Shown piece after piece: positions 1-8,734 of a stretch of DNA of 54,683 bases. The notes beneath the pieces were generated by a model. The model was not told the origin of the DNA and did not search any database. It saw only the letters and a program-made list of their open reading frames with translations. Location of the stretch: positions 1 to 54,683 of the forward strand of contig JAUWOY010000017.1 of NCBI GenBank assembly GCA_030611885.1, read 5' to 3'. The position numbers were made by a program, and so were the translations under genes. Within the stretch, counting starts at the first letter, position 1; every line of letters starts with the position of its first letter. The stretch comes from Chloroflexota bacterium. GTDB lineage: Bacteria > Chloroflexota > Anaerolineae > VGOG01.

Positions 1-1667
1 GGCGTCGGGGGCGGAGTCGACGGTGGAGGCCGCGGGGTTGGCGGGGTGCCCGTGTGTGGTGGGGTTTGTGTTGGTGTCGGCGTTTGTGTAGAAGGGGGGG
101 CATAATCCTTCAGGCAAATGGGCAGGTAGATCTGGCGGACAGGCGGCCTGGGCGTCGGTGTCGGAGTGATCGTCGGCGTTGGCGTCGGTGGGGGTGTGCC
201 CGAAGTACGCAAACGGATGGCTACGTCATCTCGGTAGTACACCCCCGAATCGTACCACGAACCACTGCTGCCATCGCAACTGATATACGTGCGCTGCATC
301 TCGTGTGGGCCTTCGTTATCGATTGGGATGGGGTACTCGTAGCTGGCATTGGTGTATTTCACTACCGCGATGACGTCGTCGCCGTCCGTCACCACCAAAG
401 GCAGATCCACCGCCACCCCATGGTAGCCGGCCTCGGCGAAGCTGTGGTTCAGGCTGCTCCACAACAGATTGGTTGGCGCCGTTCCGTCGAAGTCGTCGTA
501 GATGTACACGTCAACGTCGGTAGTGGCATCGCTGGTATAGAACTCCACCCGCGTGACGTACGTGCTGACGGAGGGGATGAATCTGCTCAGTCCCCAGCCA
601 GTCGTTGAGGGTGGACATCCGCGCAATTGAGTCAAGCCGACTTCGTCGTAGTACATTATTCCGCCGTCGGGATCGTAGTCCTGCCAGGCGTAAATAAACG
701 AGGAGTTCTTGCCGATGCCGGCCGAGCCGTAGGCGATGGTAAAGTAACCCTTCTCGCTACCATAGCCGCAAGCGCCTCCCCAGTCGGCGCCCCAACTGTT
801 CTTCACTATCCAGCCGCCCGTGCCTCCCGCGTGGGATAAACCGTCGTCCCAACCGACGATCAGCACCGCGTGGTTCGGATTGTGCTCTCCCTCGTAGTAA
901 AGTGTATACGAACCATCATAATCTGAGAACTCCTGCCACCAGTCGGTATCGGAGGCGTCGCCCGCATACATCGAGGCATGGACCGACCCATAAGTCTGAA
1001 TGTAGCCCTTCAGCACGTTGGTGGCGGGCACCTCATATGATATGAACCTCCAGTCCAGCAGCGTCTTTGCGTACGGACAGGTGCCATTGCAGTTGACGTT
1101 GCTGTCTACGTACGGGTCGCACGATTCCAGCACTGTGCCTTTTTGGGAGAACCAGCCGGCCATCTCCCAGTAGTTGCTTCCACCGCAACTGGGATCGTGC
1201 CAGGGACATTCTTTGGCGTTATTCTCCGAAAAGTCGTAGATGCCGGCGCCGTCAACTTGCAGCTTGGATTCGATGTTCGCGAGGGAGGCAAAGGCGTAGC
1301 CCGCGTTACAATCGCCCTGGTTCTGCACCTGAGTGACCACGCCCTGCTGACGCCAATCCCACGCGCTGGACAGAGATGCTGTGCTAACCCCCTCTGGCAT
1401 TCTATCCCCTTTCAAGTGAGACAGATCCATCGCCGGCGGTATGAAACCTGTGCGGGGAGGCAGCGGCTCCCCCTCCCCCCAACTTTGGGGGGCTAGGGGG
1501 GGCGGCCGAGTCGGCGCTTCCTGCAGTTCAAGCCCTCGTGATGGTAGTGGCGCCCCAACGGCGAAGGCCCTCCCTCCCGCGTTCAGCACCAGGAGCAGGG
1601 ACGCGCCGACCAAAATCGCTGCCCCTAGAGCACACATCAGCTTAGATCTCGACTTATCGCTCTTCAT
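1..1667 (-). CDS. Secreted papain-like (C1A) protein with catalytic Cys replaced by Gly; 3' end off window
   Basis: The open frame starts at ATG 1667 after a GGGAGGGGG ribosome site and runs off the left edge, giving 555 codons with no stop. Residues 1-36 are a signal peptide. A papain fold follows: WDWRQQGVVTQVQNQGDC aligns with papain's segment before the nucleophile, but the position of papain Cys25 is Gly123 (NQGDCNAGYAF against NQGSCGSCWAF). The oxyanion Gln117, His266 (NHAVLIVGW) and Asn290 (VKNSWG) remain. A beta-rich domain (about residues 340-485) then leads to Thr/Pro linkers and an internal IYLPICLKDY motif. Cys120 corresponds to papain's structural Cys22. The protein is probably secreted and binds rather than cleaves peptides, as inferred for other C1 homologues with Gly at this site (soybean P34). 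A G-rich palindrome lies in frame near residue 55-67. Confidence 0.85.
   Translation of the reverse strand, partial: MKSDKSRSKLMCALGAAILVGASLLLVLNAGGRAFAVGAPLPSRGLELQEAPTRPPPLAPQSWGEGEPLPPRTGFIPPAMDLSHLKGDRMPEGVSTASLSSAWDWRQQGVVTQVQNQGDCNAGYAFASLANIESKLQVDGAGIYDFSENNAKECPWHDPSCGGSNYWEMAGWFSQKGTVLESCDPYVDSNVNCNGTCPYAKTLLDWRFISYEVPATNVLKGYIQTYGSVHASMYAGDASDTDWWQEFSDYDGSYTLYYEGEHNPNHAVLIVGWDDGLSHAGGTGGWIVKNSWGADWGGACGYGSEKGYFTIAYGSAGIGKNSSFIYAWQDYDPDGGIMYYDEVGLTQLRGCPPSTTGWGLSRFIPSVSTYVTRVEFYTSDATTDVDVYIYDDFDGTAPTNLLWSSLNHSFAEAGYHGVAVDLPLVVTDGDDVIAVVKYTNASYEYPIPIDNEGPHEMQRTYISCDGSSGSWYDSGVYYRDDVAIRLRTSGTPPPTPTPTITPTPTPRPPVRQIYLPICLKDYAPPSTQTPTPTQTPPHTGTPPTPRPPPSTPPPT
1467..1505. repeat. G-rich palindromic repeat, copy 1 (inside the papain-like gene)
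   Basis: A run of C, then AACTTTGGGGGG, then a run of G forms a hairpin-prone palindrome. It is read in frame by the host gene as Pro-rich residues followed by QSWGEGE, between signal peptide and papain domain. The same core occurs at 7580-7655 and 21512-21552. Confidence 0.8.
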
Positions 1668-1695
1668 TTTGCCCCCTCCCTGTTTAACCTATCAG

Positions 1696-2289
1696 CTAAT
1701 TCGTCTGCAGCTTTAAGTCCTTCTTCTCAATCTTCATATCGTAGAACAAGACAACGTTACGCCCTTTTTTCTTTTTGAAGAACCGTCTGATGTCGCGGTA
1801 CCTCTTATCCTTGAGAAAAGTCAACCGCCTATCGCTGCCAATCCCCTCGTAGTGGCTGCTAATGTGCTTGAAGCCACACTTCTTGTAGCAACGGACAGCT
1901 CGCCTGTTTGGAGCGGCCACGTCCAGATAAAGCGTTTCGAAGCCCATCTCCTGAAAGTAGTAGACTAAAAACGTGCCGATGGCGTCGGTGCCGTAGCCCT
2001 GGCCCACGTAGTCGGCCCCCAGGGTTATGCCCAGATGGGCCGACTTGCGCCGGCTTATCCGCCGCAGGCTCAGCCGTCCGACCAGACGACCCGCCAGATC
2101 TTCGACGGCGTACCATCGTCGGCTGGGGTCGTCGGCTTGCGCTTGAAACCTAATGTAATCATCGCTGCTGCGTGACGGCCTGTTCCACAGAGAGTAGAGC
2201 GGATCAGCGAAAGGCCGCCAGGCCGCCATCTTATCCACATCCTCCCCGGCCATAGGGCGGATGATAACTTTTTCGCCTCTCAAACGCAT
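1696..2289 (-). CDS. GNAT-family N-acetyltransferase
   Basis: A 197-residue acetyl-CoA-dependent N-acetyltransferase of the RimJ/RimL-like type. The opening MRLRGEKVIIRPMAGEDVDKM is typical of the fold. The acetyl-CoA loop is seen as LGADYVGQGYGTDAI, followed by the LYLDVAAPNRRAVRCYKKCGF segment near the C terminus. I chose ATG 2289 because GGAG lies 7 nt upstream; an in-frame TTG at 2313 lacks a good ribosome site. The C-terminal 40 residues are unusually Lys/Arg rich. It lies directly upstream of the papain-like gene on the same strand, with a 28-nt gap, so co-transcription is likely. Substrate unknown. Confidence 0.85.
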   Translation of the reverse strand: MRLRGEKVIIRPMAGEDVDKMAAWRPFADPLYSLWNRPSRSSDDYIRFQAQADDPSRRWYAVEDLAGRLVGRLSLRRISRRKSAHLGITLGADYVGQGYGTDAIGTFLVYYFQEMGFETLYLDVAAPNRRAVRCYKKCGFKHISSHYEGIGSDRRLTFLKDKRYRDIRRFFKKKKGRNVVLFYDMKIEKKDLKLQTN

Positions 2290-2291
2290 TT

Positions 2292-2450
2292 CTATCTCCA
2301 GACTCTCTTCCAATAAATCACCGGCGTGCTGCCCTGGTACAGGTAGCCCAGAATGTGCGTCTCGAACTCGTCTGTCCTGTCGCCGGTGATGAGATTCATC
2401 CAGCGGTCGTAGTACCTGGTCAGCGACTCCATACGATCAGCGATGATCAT
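2292..2450 (-). CDS. Possible 52-residue small protein
   Basis: A short open frame (MIIADRMESLTRYYDRWM... ending WKRVWR) stops 2 nt before the acetyltransferase start, so the two would be translationally coupled. The residue mix looks protein-like (amphipathic, with many Tyr and Trp), but the ribosome site in front of ATG 2450 is poor and no family is recognised. It could also be the decayed 3' end of an older gene. Low confidence. Confidence 0.3.
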   Translation of the reverse strand: MIIADRMESLTRYYDRWMNLITGDRTDEFETHILGYLYQGSTPVIYWKRVWR

Positions 2451-2507
2451 GGAGACTAACGATATATCAGACCGTCCTTTTTAAGTTTAGAGTTTGAAGT
2501 TTAAAGT

Positions 2508-3290
2508 TCAATGCTCTCCCGTCAAGGGCACGAAGCGGACGCCGCCCAGGTTCCTGGTGAGCACCTGATCGCCCTGTTTGGTAATCAGCCAGAGGCTTTG
2601 GTAGCCGCCCGGCGGTCCCACGGGGAGGACCATCCGACCGCCGTCTTTCAACTGCTGGATGAGGGGTTGGGGGATGTGATCGGGGGCACAGGTGACGATG
2701 ATGGCATCATAAGGGGCATACTCCTCCCAACCGAAGTAGCCGTCGGCGTGTCTCACCTTCACCTGGGTGTAGCCCAGCCTCTTCAGCCTCTCCTCCGCGC
2801 TCTTCTCTAGCTCCTCGATGATCTCCAGGGTGTAGACCTGGTCTGTTATCTCGGCCAGCACCGCCGCCTGGTAAGCAGAGCCGGTGCCAATCTCCAGCAC
2901 CTTGTCGCCCCTCTTCAGCTCTAGCAGTTCGGTCATCCAGGCCACGATGAAAGGCTGGGAGATGGTCTGGCCGTAGCCAATGGGGAGGGGGTGATCGGCG
3001 TAGGCCTGGTCTAAGTATTTGGGGAGCACGAATTCATGACGGGGCACCGTCTCCATGGCCGCCAGGACGGCCTCGTCGCTTACACCCCTGGCGCGGATCT
3101 GGGTCCAAACCATCTGCTGCCTGGCATGAAACCCCTTGTCTATGCTCACCGTCGGCGTCGGCGAAGGCGTCTCCACTGTAGGTGTCGGCGTGGGAGCTTC
3201 CTCGGCGCAAGCCGCGAGGGAAATGATGCCCAGCACAGATGCCAGGGCTATTGCTACGATCATCCTTTGAATCTCGTCTCGTACCAGCAT
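2508..3290 (-). CDS. pcm: Protein-L-isoaspartate O-methyltransferase, predicted lipoprotein
   Basis: A 260-residue SAM-dependent repair methyltransferase that methylates L-isoaspartyl residues in damaged proteins. The PCMT core is clear: QTISQPFIVAWMTELL, SAM motif VLEIGTGSAYQAAVLAEI, and a C-terminal LPVGPPGGYQSLW. Unlike the usual cytosolic enzyme it begins with a hydrophobic signal and a lipobox ending SLAAC (Cys28), then a Pro/Thr linker (APTPTPTVETPSPTPT). This predicts export and lipid anchoring outside the membrane. Start ATG 3290 follows AAGGAGG by 9 nt. The gene lies divergently from the threonine operon, and both promoters sit in the 147-nt gap. How SAM would be supplied outside the cell is unclear. 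Confidence 0.88.
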   Translation of the reverse strand: MLVRDEIQRMIVAIALASVLGIISLAACAEEAPTPTPTVETPSPTPTVSIDKGFHARQQMVWTQIRARGVSDEAVLAAMETVPRHEFVLPKYLDQAYADHPLPIGYGQTISQPFIVAWMTELLELKRGDKVLEIGTGSAYQAAVLAEITDQVYTLEIIEELEKSAEERLKRLGYTQVKVRHADGYFGWEEYAPYDAIIVTCAPDHIPQPLIQQLKDGGRMVLPVGPPGGYQSLWLITKQGDQVLTRNLGGVRFVPLTGEH

Positions 3291-3329
3291 GATTGACGCC
3301 TCCTTCTACCCAAGTTGAAATGCTAACCA

Positions 3330-3358
3330 ATTTTAGCACCTTTCGCCCATAATTTCAA
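3330..3358 (-). promoter_or_regulatory. Sigma70-type promoter for the isoaspartyl methyltransferase gene
   Basis: On the minus strand TTGAAA, 17 nt and TAAAAT lie 40 nt upstream of the start codon. Confidence 0.6.
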
Positions 3359-3365
3359 GCCGCCC

Positions 3366-3394
3366 TTGACGAAAACGGGGTGCTATGCTATACT
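3366..3394 (+). promoter_or_regulatory. Sigma70-type promoter for the threonine degradation operon
   Basis: TTGACG, 17 nt and TATACT lie 43 nt upstream of the dehydrogenase start. The open frame reaching back to 3366 would overlap this promoter, which supports the later start at 3438. Confidence 0.75.
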
Positions 3395-3437
3395 AGGTTT
3401 CGCAGAACACAATCAAACTCAAAGGAGAGCAAAGCCC

Positions 3438-4403
3438 ATGTCGAAAATGCAAAACATCCTCGTGACCGGCGCGGTCGGTCAAATCGGCTCCGAATTAACA
3501 ATGGAACTGCGCCAGAGGTACGGCCATGATAACGTCGTGGCCACCGGGCACAGAACGAAGCCCAGCGAGAAGCTGCGCACTTCAGGCCCCTTCGAGTTCA
3601 TTGACGTCACCAGAAGGGAGACGGTCGAGGAGGTCGTGGAGAAGTACAACATTGACACGATCTATCACCTGGCTGCCATCCTCTCGGCTGTGGGGGAGGA
3701 AAAACCCCAACTGGCGTGGGACGTGAACATCAACGGCCTGTACAATATCCTCGAGGTAGCGCGGGAACGCGAGTTGACTCGAGTTTTCTGTCCCAGCTCC
3801 ATCGCCGCCTTCGGACCAGAGACCCCTCGCGACAACACGCCCCAGGAGACGATTCTGCGGCCGACGACGATGTACGGTGTCACCAAGGTGGCCGGCGAAC
3901 TGCTCTGCGACTACTACTTCCAGCGCTTCGGCGTGGACGTGCGCGGCCTTCGTTACCCTGGTATCATCAGCAACGAGACCCTTCCCGGCGGCGGTACCAC
4001 CGACTACGCCGTGGAGATCTTCTACGAGGCCCTCAAGCATAAGCGATACACTTGCTTCTTGAGAGAAGACACGGTGCTGCCTATGATGTACATGCCCGAC
4101 TGCATCAAAGCCACCATTGACTTGATGGAGGCCGACCTTTCCGGGCTCAAGCACCATTCTGATTTCAATATGGCAGCCATGAGCTTCTCCCCCGCCGAGT
4201 TGGTGGCCGAGATCAAGAAGCACATCCCTGAGTTCACCTGCGAATACGCACCCGACTTCAGGCAGGCCATCGCCGACTCCTGGCCCATGACCATTGACGA
4301 CAGCGCGGCCCGCGAGGAATGGGGCTGGGAGCCGGACTACGACCTGGCGGCTATGACGGCGGATATGCTGGAGAAATTACGGCAACGGATAAGAAGCGGA
4401 TAA
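3438..4403 (+). CDS. tdh: L-threonine 3-dehydrogenase, short-chain (epimerase-like) type
   Basis: A 321-residue extended short-chain dehydrogenase. The Rossmann motif GAVGQIG follows the N terminus, and the catalytic pair is Tyr146/Lys150 in YGVTKVAGE. Family members of this shape oxidise L-threonine to 2-amino-3-ketobutyrate with NAD+. The downstream gene at 5561, which cleaves that product, decides the substrate; sequence alone would also allow a nucleotide-sugar epimerase. ATG 3438 follows AAGGAG by about 10 nt, and the upstream in-frame ATG (3366) overlaps the promoter. First gene of a three-gene operon. Confidence 0.85.
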   Translation: MSKMQNILVTGAVGQIGSELTMELRQRYGHDNVVATGHRTKPSEKLRTSGPFEFIDVTRRETVEEVVEKYNIDTIYHLAAILSAVGEEKPQLAWDVNINGLYNILEVARERELTRVFCPSSIAAFGPETPRDNTPQETILRPTTMYGVTKVAGELLCDYYFQRFGVDVRGLRYPGIISNETLPGGGTTDYAVEIFYEALKHKRYTCFLREDTVLPMMYMPDCIKATIDLMEADLSGLKHHSDFNMAAMSFSPAELVAEIKKHIPEFTCEYAPDFRQAIADSWPMTIDDSAAREEWGWEPDYDLAAMTADMLEKLRQRIRSG

Positions 4404-4422
4404 TCGGATAGGAGGCTCAACC

Positions 4423-5460
4423 ATGAAAGAAACATCACCAACCACAGCCGACTGGCAGGCCCTCTATCAGGCGGCCCTGGAGTTCAAAGAGATCGAGGCC
4501 TGGACCTGGATGTACGACTCGGACGTCTTTGGGGTGCAGGATCCGGCCAGCGGGGAAATCGGCTACTGCTGCATCATGGGTAATCTGGGAGAGATGTTTG
4601 CCCTGGCTTTGTACCTGGGCAGCGAGGGCTTGGAAAGCTACATGCGAATCGCCTCCGAGCCTCCTCTGGATCCTTCCGAAGCCTTTGAAGAGCTCATGCT
4701 GCAGAAGTGCCTGATGGCTTCTTTCGCCAACAGAGAAGAGCTAAGCAAAGAAGACCGTCAGGTGATCAAGCGCCTGGGCCTGAAGTTCCGGGGGAGAAAC
4801 GCCTGGCCGCTGTTCCGCAGCTATCGCCCGGCCTACCATCCCTGGCACCTGACCGCCGACGAAGCCAGGTTCCTCACCCTGGCCTTGCAACAGGCGAGAG
4901 AGGTCTGCCTCCGCTTCCGGGAAGACCCCGCCCTCTTCGAGCCACCCCAGGATGATCTCTGGTTCGTCAGGGTGCCGGAGGAAACGGAGGAGGGCCTTTC
5001 TTGGAGAGATGCCTGGTTGGAGCCGGACTTGCTGGAGGAGGAAGATCTTCCGGACGTGCCCCTGGACGAGCTTCGCCTGGCCAGGCTCAAGAAGGCGGCC
5101 CAGTTTATGGACGCCATCTGGGAGATGGACTTCTTCCTCTCACCCACCGCTGTGCATGAGAAGAGAGGCGAAAGGCCCTACTACCCCTACCTGACGATGA
5201 CGGTAGACCACAAGTCGGGCTTCATCTTCGGCACCGACCTGGCCTCCCCTGGAACCCATTTGGAAAAGTTCCCTGAGCGGTTTCTAGCTCTGGCCGAGGG
5301 GCTGAAAAAGCTGCCGACCGAGCTTTGGGTCAAGAGGGAGGATGCCTACGATCTGCTGGAGCCCCTCACCTCCCGCCTGGGGATCGAGCTGTATCTGGTG
5401 GACGAGCTGGAATCTTTAGAAGCGGCCCGGACTGCCCTGGGGCAGTTCATGGGTGTATGA
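4423..5460 (+). CDS. Uncharacterised soluble protein within the threonine operon
   Basis: A 345-residue acidic protein starting at ATG 4423 behind AGGAGG. It lacks a signal peptide or membrane segments. The N-terminal part ([38 protein letters not shown]) and the central [18 protein letters not shown] recall an uncharacterised family often found beside SEC-C or plasmid pRiA4b ORF-3-like proteins (DUF7309/DUF6930 group, from memory). No catalytic motif is seen. It is only 19 nt after tdh and is followed by kbl, so it is probably co-expressed with threonine degradation; the functional link is an inference from position only. Confidence 0.75.
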   Translation: MKETSPTTADWQALYQAALEFKEIEAWTWMYDSDVFGVQDPASGEIGYCCIMGNLGEMFALALYLGSEGLESYMRIASEPPLDPSEAFEELMLQKCLMASFANREELSKEDRQVIKRLGLKFRGRNAWPLFRSYRPAYHPWHLTADEARFLTLALQQAREVCLRFREDPALFEPPQDDLWFVRVPEETEEGLSWRDAWLEPDLLEEEDLPDVPLDELRLARLKKAAQFMDAIWEMDFFLSPTAVHEKRGERPYYPYLTMTVDHKSGFIFGTDLASPGTHLEKFPERFLALAEGLKKLPTELWVKREDAYDLLEPLTSRLGIELYLVDELESLEAARTALGQFMGV

Positions 5461-5462
5461 CA

Positions 5463-5531
5463 AAGAAACCAGGTTTTTGACTGACAAGGACATCTGCTCG
5501 GGTTACAGACAGGGAAAAAACCTGGTTTCTT
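5463..5531. repeat. Inverted repeat with AAGAAACCAGGTTTTT arms
   Basis: AAGAAACCAGGTTTTT at 5463-5478 is matched by AAAAACCTGGTTTCTT at 5516-5531, with a 37-nt spacer. It fills the gap between the uncharacterised gene and kbl. Similar AGAAACC-GGTTTCT palindromes are widespread dispersed repeats in cyanobacteria and Chloroflexota. Confidence 0.75.
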
Positions 5532-5560
5532 CACTAAAATATATCAAGGAGGACAATATC

Positions 5561-6745
5561 ATGAACGACAAACTGGCTTTCATCACCGAAGATGTGGCCA
5601 ACCTGAAAGAGCAGGGGCTGCTCATCAACATCCGCACTATGGAATCGCCCGTGGATGCCTGGATGGTGGTGGACGGCAAGCGGGTGCTTAACTTCTGCAC
5701 CAACAACTACCTGGGCCTGGCCAACCACCCCAGAATCAAGGAGGCGGCCAAGCGAGCCATTGACGAGTGGGGCGTCGGGCCGGGGGCGGTGCGCACCATC
5801 GCCGGCACGCAAGCCCTGCACCTGGAACTGGAGCGGCGCGTGGCCGAGTTCAAGGGCGTGGAGGCCTCCCTGTACGTGCAGGGCGGCCTGGTTGCCAACC
5901 AGATAGCCCTCCCCTCCCTGGTGGGCCGCGAGGACGTGGTCTTCTCCGACCGACTCAACCACGCCTCCATCATTGATGGCTGTCGCCTCTCCAGAGCCAA
6001 GATCCTGGTCTACGAGCACTGCGATCCGGAGGACGCCGAGCGGGTCATCAAGGAGAACATCGGCCAGTATCGCCGTAGCCTGCTGGTCACCGACGGGGTG
6101 TTCAGCATGGATGGCGACGTGGCTCCCCTCGACAAGCTGTACGAGGTGGCGGAGAAGTACGGCGTGATAACCATGGTGGACGACGCCCACGGCGAGGGGG
6201 TGCTGGGCCGGGGCGGGCGAGGCATCGTTGACCACTTCGGCCTGCACGGGAAGTTCGACGTGGAGATGGGGACGTTCTCCAAGGCCTTCGGCGTGGTCGG
6301 GGGGTCGCTTTCGGGCAAGAAGCTGATCATTGACTACTTGCAGCAGAAGGGCCGTCCCTTCCTCTTCTCCAGCGCCACCACCCCCGCCGACACCGCTGCC
6401 TGCCTGGCAGCCGTTGACCTGCTGGAGGAGTCCACCGAATTGGTGGACAAGCTGTGGGAGAACACCCGCTATTTCAAGGCCGAGATGAAGGGCCTGGGCT
6501 TCGACACCGGCAAGACGGAGACGCCCATCGTGCCGGTCATGCTGGGCGAGGCCCCGCTGGCCAAGCAGTTCTCGGCGCGGCTCTTCGAGGAGGGGGTCTT
6601 CGCCATGGCCCTGGGCTTCCCCACCGTGCCCCGTGGGCAGGCCCGCATCCGCGTCATGAATACCGCCGCCCACAGCCGGGACGACCTGGACAAGGGGTTG
6701 GCAGCTTTCGAGAAGGTGGGCCAGGAGTTGGGCGTCATCGGCTGA
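5561..6745 (+). CDS. kbl: 2-amino-3-ketobutyrate CoA ligase (glycine C-acetyltransferase)
   Basis: A 394-residue PLP enzyme of the alpha-oxoamine synthase family. It cleaves 2-amino-3-ketobutyrate with CoA to glycine and acetyl-CoA. Family marks are [35 protein letters not shown], and the PLP Lys241 in [14 protein letters not shown] 5561 lies 8 nt after AAGGAGG. The fold also includes 8-amino-7-oxononanoate synthase (BioF), but linkage to tdh, absence of other biotin genes, and the N-terminal extension favour Kbl. Together with the gene at 3438 it makes a complete two-step threonine-to-glycine route. Confidence 0.9.
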   Translation: MNDKLAFITEDVANLKEQGLLINIRTMESPVDAWMVVDGKRVLNFCTNNYLGLANHPRIKEAAKRAIDEWGVGPGAVRTIAGTQALHLELERRVAEFKGVEASLYVQGGLVANQIALPSLVGREDVVFSDRLNHASIIDGCRLSRAKILVYEHCDPEDAERVIKENIGQYRRSLLVTDGVFSMDGDVAPLDKLYEVAEKYGVITMVDDAHGEGVLGRGGRGIVDHFGLHGKFDVEMGTFSKAFGVVGGSLSGKKLIIDYLQQKGRPFLFSSATTPADTAACLAAVDLLEESTELVDKLWENTRYFKAEMKGLGFDTGKTETPIVPVMLGEAPLAKQFSARLFEEGVFAMALGFPTVPRGQARIRVMNTAAHSRDDLDKGLAAFEKVGQELGVIG

Positions 6746-6747
6746 AA

Positions 6748-6843
6748 GGTAGGCAACGAGTAACGAGGCAATGAGTAACGAGGGAACTGGGGCTTTGCCT
6801 CTCAGTTCCCTCGTTACTTGTTCCTTGTTCCTCGTTACTTGCC
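6748..6843. repeat. 7-8-nt tandem repeats (GTAACGA family) folded as a long hairpin
   Basis: Units like GTAACGAG and GGCAATGA on the left arm are matched by CTCGTTAC and CTTGTTC units on the right. The array lies between the convergent kbl and ABC exporter genes and could end transcription from both sides. Confidence 0.7.
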
Positions 6844-6850
6844 CCTGGCA

Positions 6851-8734
6851 TCAAGCCGCCACCAAGCTGGGCACTCTGAAGGCGTCGTACTCCTGCTCCA
6901 ACTGGCGCCTGAACTGCTTGGTGTACAGTCGGTAGTAGTGGCCCTGGGCGCGCAGTAATTCGGCGTGGGTGCCCATCTCGGCGATGCGCCCGTCCTCAAT
7001 GACCAGAATCCGGTCCGCCCGCCTGATGGTCGAAAGGCGGTGGGCGATGACGAAGCTGGTGCGATCCCTCATCAGCGCCTCCATCCCCTGCTGGATCAGC
7101 GCCTCGGTCAGGGTGTCTACCGAACTGGTGGCCTCGTCCATGACGAAGATCTCTGGTTGCGCCAGGATCGCCCGCGCCAGGCTGACCAGTTGCTTCTGTC
7201 CGACCGAGAGCAGCACGCCGCCCTCGCCCACCTCCTCGTCGTACCCTTTTTCCAGCGTGACGATGAAGTCATGGGCGCCGGCCAGTCTGGCCGCCTCCTC
7301 GATCTCCTCATCCGTGGCGTCCAGTCGCCCGTAGCGGATGTTCTCGCGGATCGTACCGGAGAACAGGTGCGGTGTCTGCAGCACCACGCCGATGCGCGAC
7401 TGGATGGCGTGCAGTGATAGCTCGGTGTAATCCCGCCCACCGATGCGTATCACGCCCGCCTGGGGCTCGTAGAAGCGGCACAGCAGGTTGACGATGGTGG
7501 ACTTCCCCCCACCCGTCGGCCCCACCAGCGCGATGGTCTCGCCGCGCCTCACTGTCAGCGTGAAGTCCTGCAGCACCAGCTTCCCCCCCTCTCTCCCCCC
7601 TTCCCCCATTCCCCCCAACTTTGGGGGGCCAGGGGGGCGGGATGAAGGGGGGGCGTAGTAGAAGTCCACGTGGTCGAACTCGATGTCGCCGCGGATGGTG
7701 CCCGGATCAATCGCGCCGGGCCGGTCGGTCACCTCGGGCACGGAGTCAATCAGTGAAAAGACACGCTCTGCCGAGGCAATCGCGTGTTGCATTTCGGCGT
7801 ACACACGAGCCATGTCCTGGACAGGCCAGAGCATGAACGTGATGTACGAGACGAAAGCCTGGATGCCGCCGATGGTTATGCTGCCTATCTGGGCCTGCAG
7901 GCCGCCGTACCAGACAATGCTGCCCAATGCCAGGGCGCTGATCAACTGCACCAGCGGCAGAAACAGCGCGGAGAGCCAGGCCGCCCGGAAGGACGAACGG
8001 TACATCTCGCCCGTAAGCTCGCCGAACTCGCGCAGGTTCTCCTCTTCGCGGCAGAGGGCTTTCACCACGCGCACGCCCTGGATGTTCTCGTTGTAGGCCC
8101 CTGTGATCTTGGAGTTGATCTTGCGCACCAGCCGATACTCCACGATGATCTTCTTCTTGAACAGGGCCGCCACGACCACCAGCACCGGGATGACGGCGAA
8201 CACGATCAGGGCCAGCCGCCAGTTGATGGTCAGCATGAAGTAGAGCGCTGTGGCGATGCTCGTCACCGCCCAGGTGACGTCCAGCAGCCCCCAGGTCACC
8301 AGCTCGGCAATGCGGCCCGAATCGGAGGTGACGCGCGACATGATCCACCCCACCGGCGTCCGGTCGAAGTAGGAGAACGACAACTCCTGCAGATGGTCGA
8401 ACATCTTCTTTCGCAAATCGTACCGGATACGCTCCCCCAGGATGCCGGCCAGGAAGATGAAGCCGAAGACCCCCACAGACGACACCACGATCAACAGGCC
8501 ATAGGTGGTGACGATCCGCGTGAGCGCGGCTCTATTGCCTGCCAGGATGCCCTCATCCACGATCTGTTTGCTGAGGTAGGTGAAGTACGAGTCTAGCAGC
8601 GACACGAACGCGATGGACAGCAGAAAGCCGACCAGCCACGGCCAATGGGGTTTGGTCTGGGCCAGGATGCGCAGAACGGTTCGGCCGTTGAACTCAGTCG
8701 TGAATTCTTCTTCCTCAAATTCAAAGTGTGACAC
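6851..8734 (-). CDS. ABC exporter half-transporter, subunit 2 (catalytic Glu, altered signature)
   Basis: A 627-residue type IV ABC exporter with six membrane helices (about residues 30-310) and an ATPase domain. Motifs: Walker A GPTGGGKST, signature LSVGQ (canonical LSGGQ), Walker B IFVMDEA with catalytic Glu, H-loop AHRLST. I place the start at GTG 8734: GGAGGAGG is 6 nt upstream, and the longer frame to 8806 would translate a dispersed repeat. It overlaps the partner gene by 14 nt. An in-frame G-rich repeat adds about 20 residues (PPSSRPPGPPKLGG...) just after the FYYA segment at the start of the ATPase domain. Substrate unknown; lipid or drug export is typical. Confidence 0.88.
   Translation of the reverse strand: MSHFEFEEEEFTTEFNGRTVLRILAQTKPHWPWLVGFLLSIAFVSLLDSYFTYLSKQIVDEGILAGNRAALTRIVTTYGLLIVVSSVGVFGFIFLAGILGERIRYDLRKKMFDHLQELSFSYFDRTPVGWIMSRVTSDSGRIAELVTWGLLDVTWAVTSIATALYFMLTINWRLALIVFAVIPVLVVVAALFKKKIIVEYRLVRKINSKITGAYNENIQGVRVVKALCREEENLREFGELTGEMYRSSFRAAWLSALFLPLVQLISALALGSIVWYGGLQAQIGSITIGGIQAFVSYITFMLWPVQDMARVYAEMQHAIASAERVFSLIDSVPEVTDRPGAIDPGTIRGDIEFDHVDFYYAPPSSRPPGPPKLGGMGEGGREGGKLVLQDFTLTVRRGETIALVGPTGGGKSTIVNLLCRFYEPQAGVIRIGGRDYTELSLHAIQSRIGVVLQTPHLFSGTIRENIRYGRLDATDEEIEEAARLAGAHDFIVTLEKGYDEEVGEGGVLLSVGQKQLVSLARAILAQPEIFVMDEATSSVDTLTEALIQQGMEALMRDRTSFVIAHRLSTIRRADRILVIEDGRIAEMGTHAELLRAQGHYYRLYTKQFRRQLEQEYDAFRVPSLVAA
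7580..7655. repeat. G-rich palindromic repeat, copy 2 (inside the ABC exporter gene)
   Basis: CCCCCCAACTTTGGGGGG core with flanking C- and G-rich runs. On the coding strand it reads PPGPPKLGG and neighbouring Gly/Glu-rich residues, inserted between two conserved ATPase segments without breaking the frame. Confidence 0.85.

Noticed and set aside
3366..3437. N-terminal extension of threonine dehydrogenase from ATG 3366
   Set aside because: It would start within the -35 box of the promoter, and the ribosome site AAAGGAG fits ATG 3438.
5534..6673. A 379-codon minus-strand frame over kbl
   Set aside because: Antisense shadow; no recognisable domain and no ribosome site.
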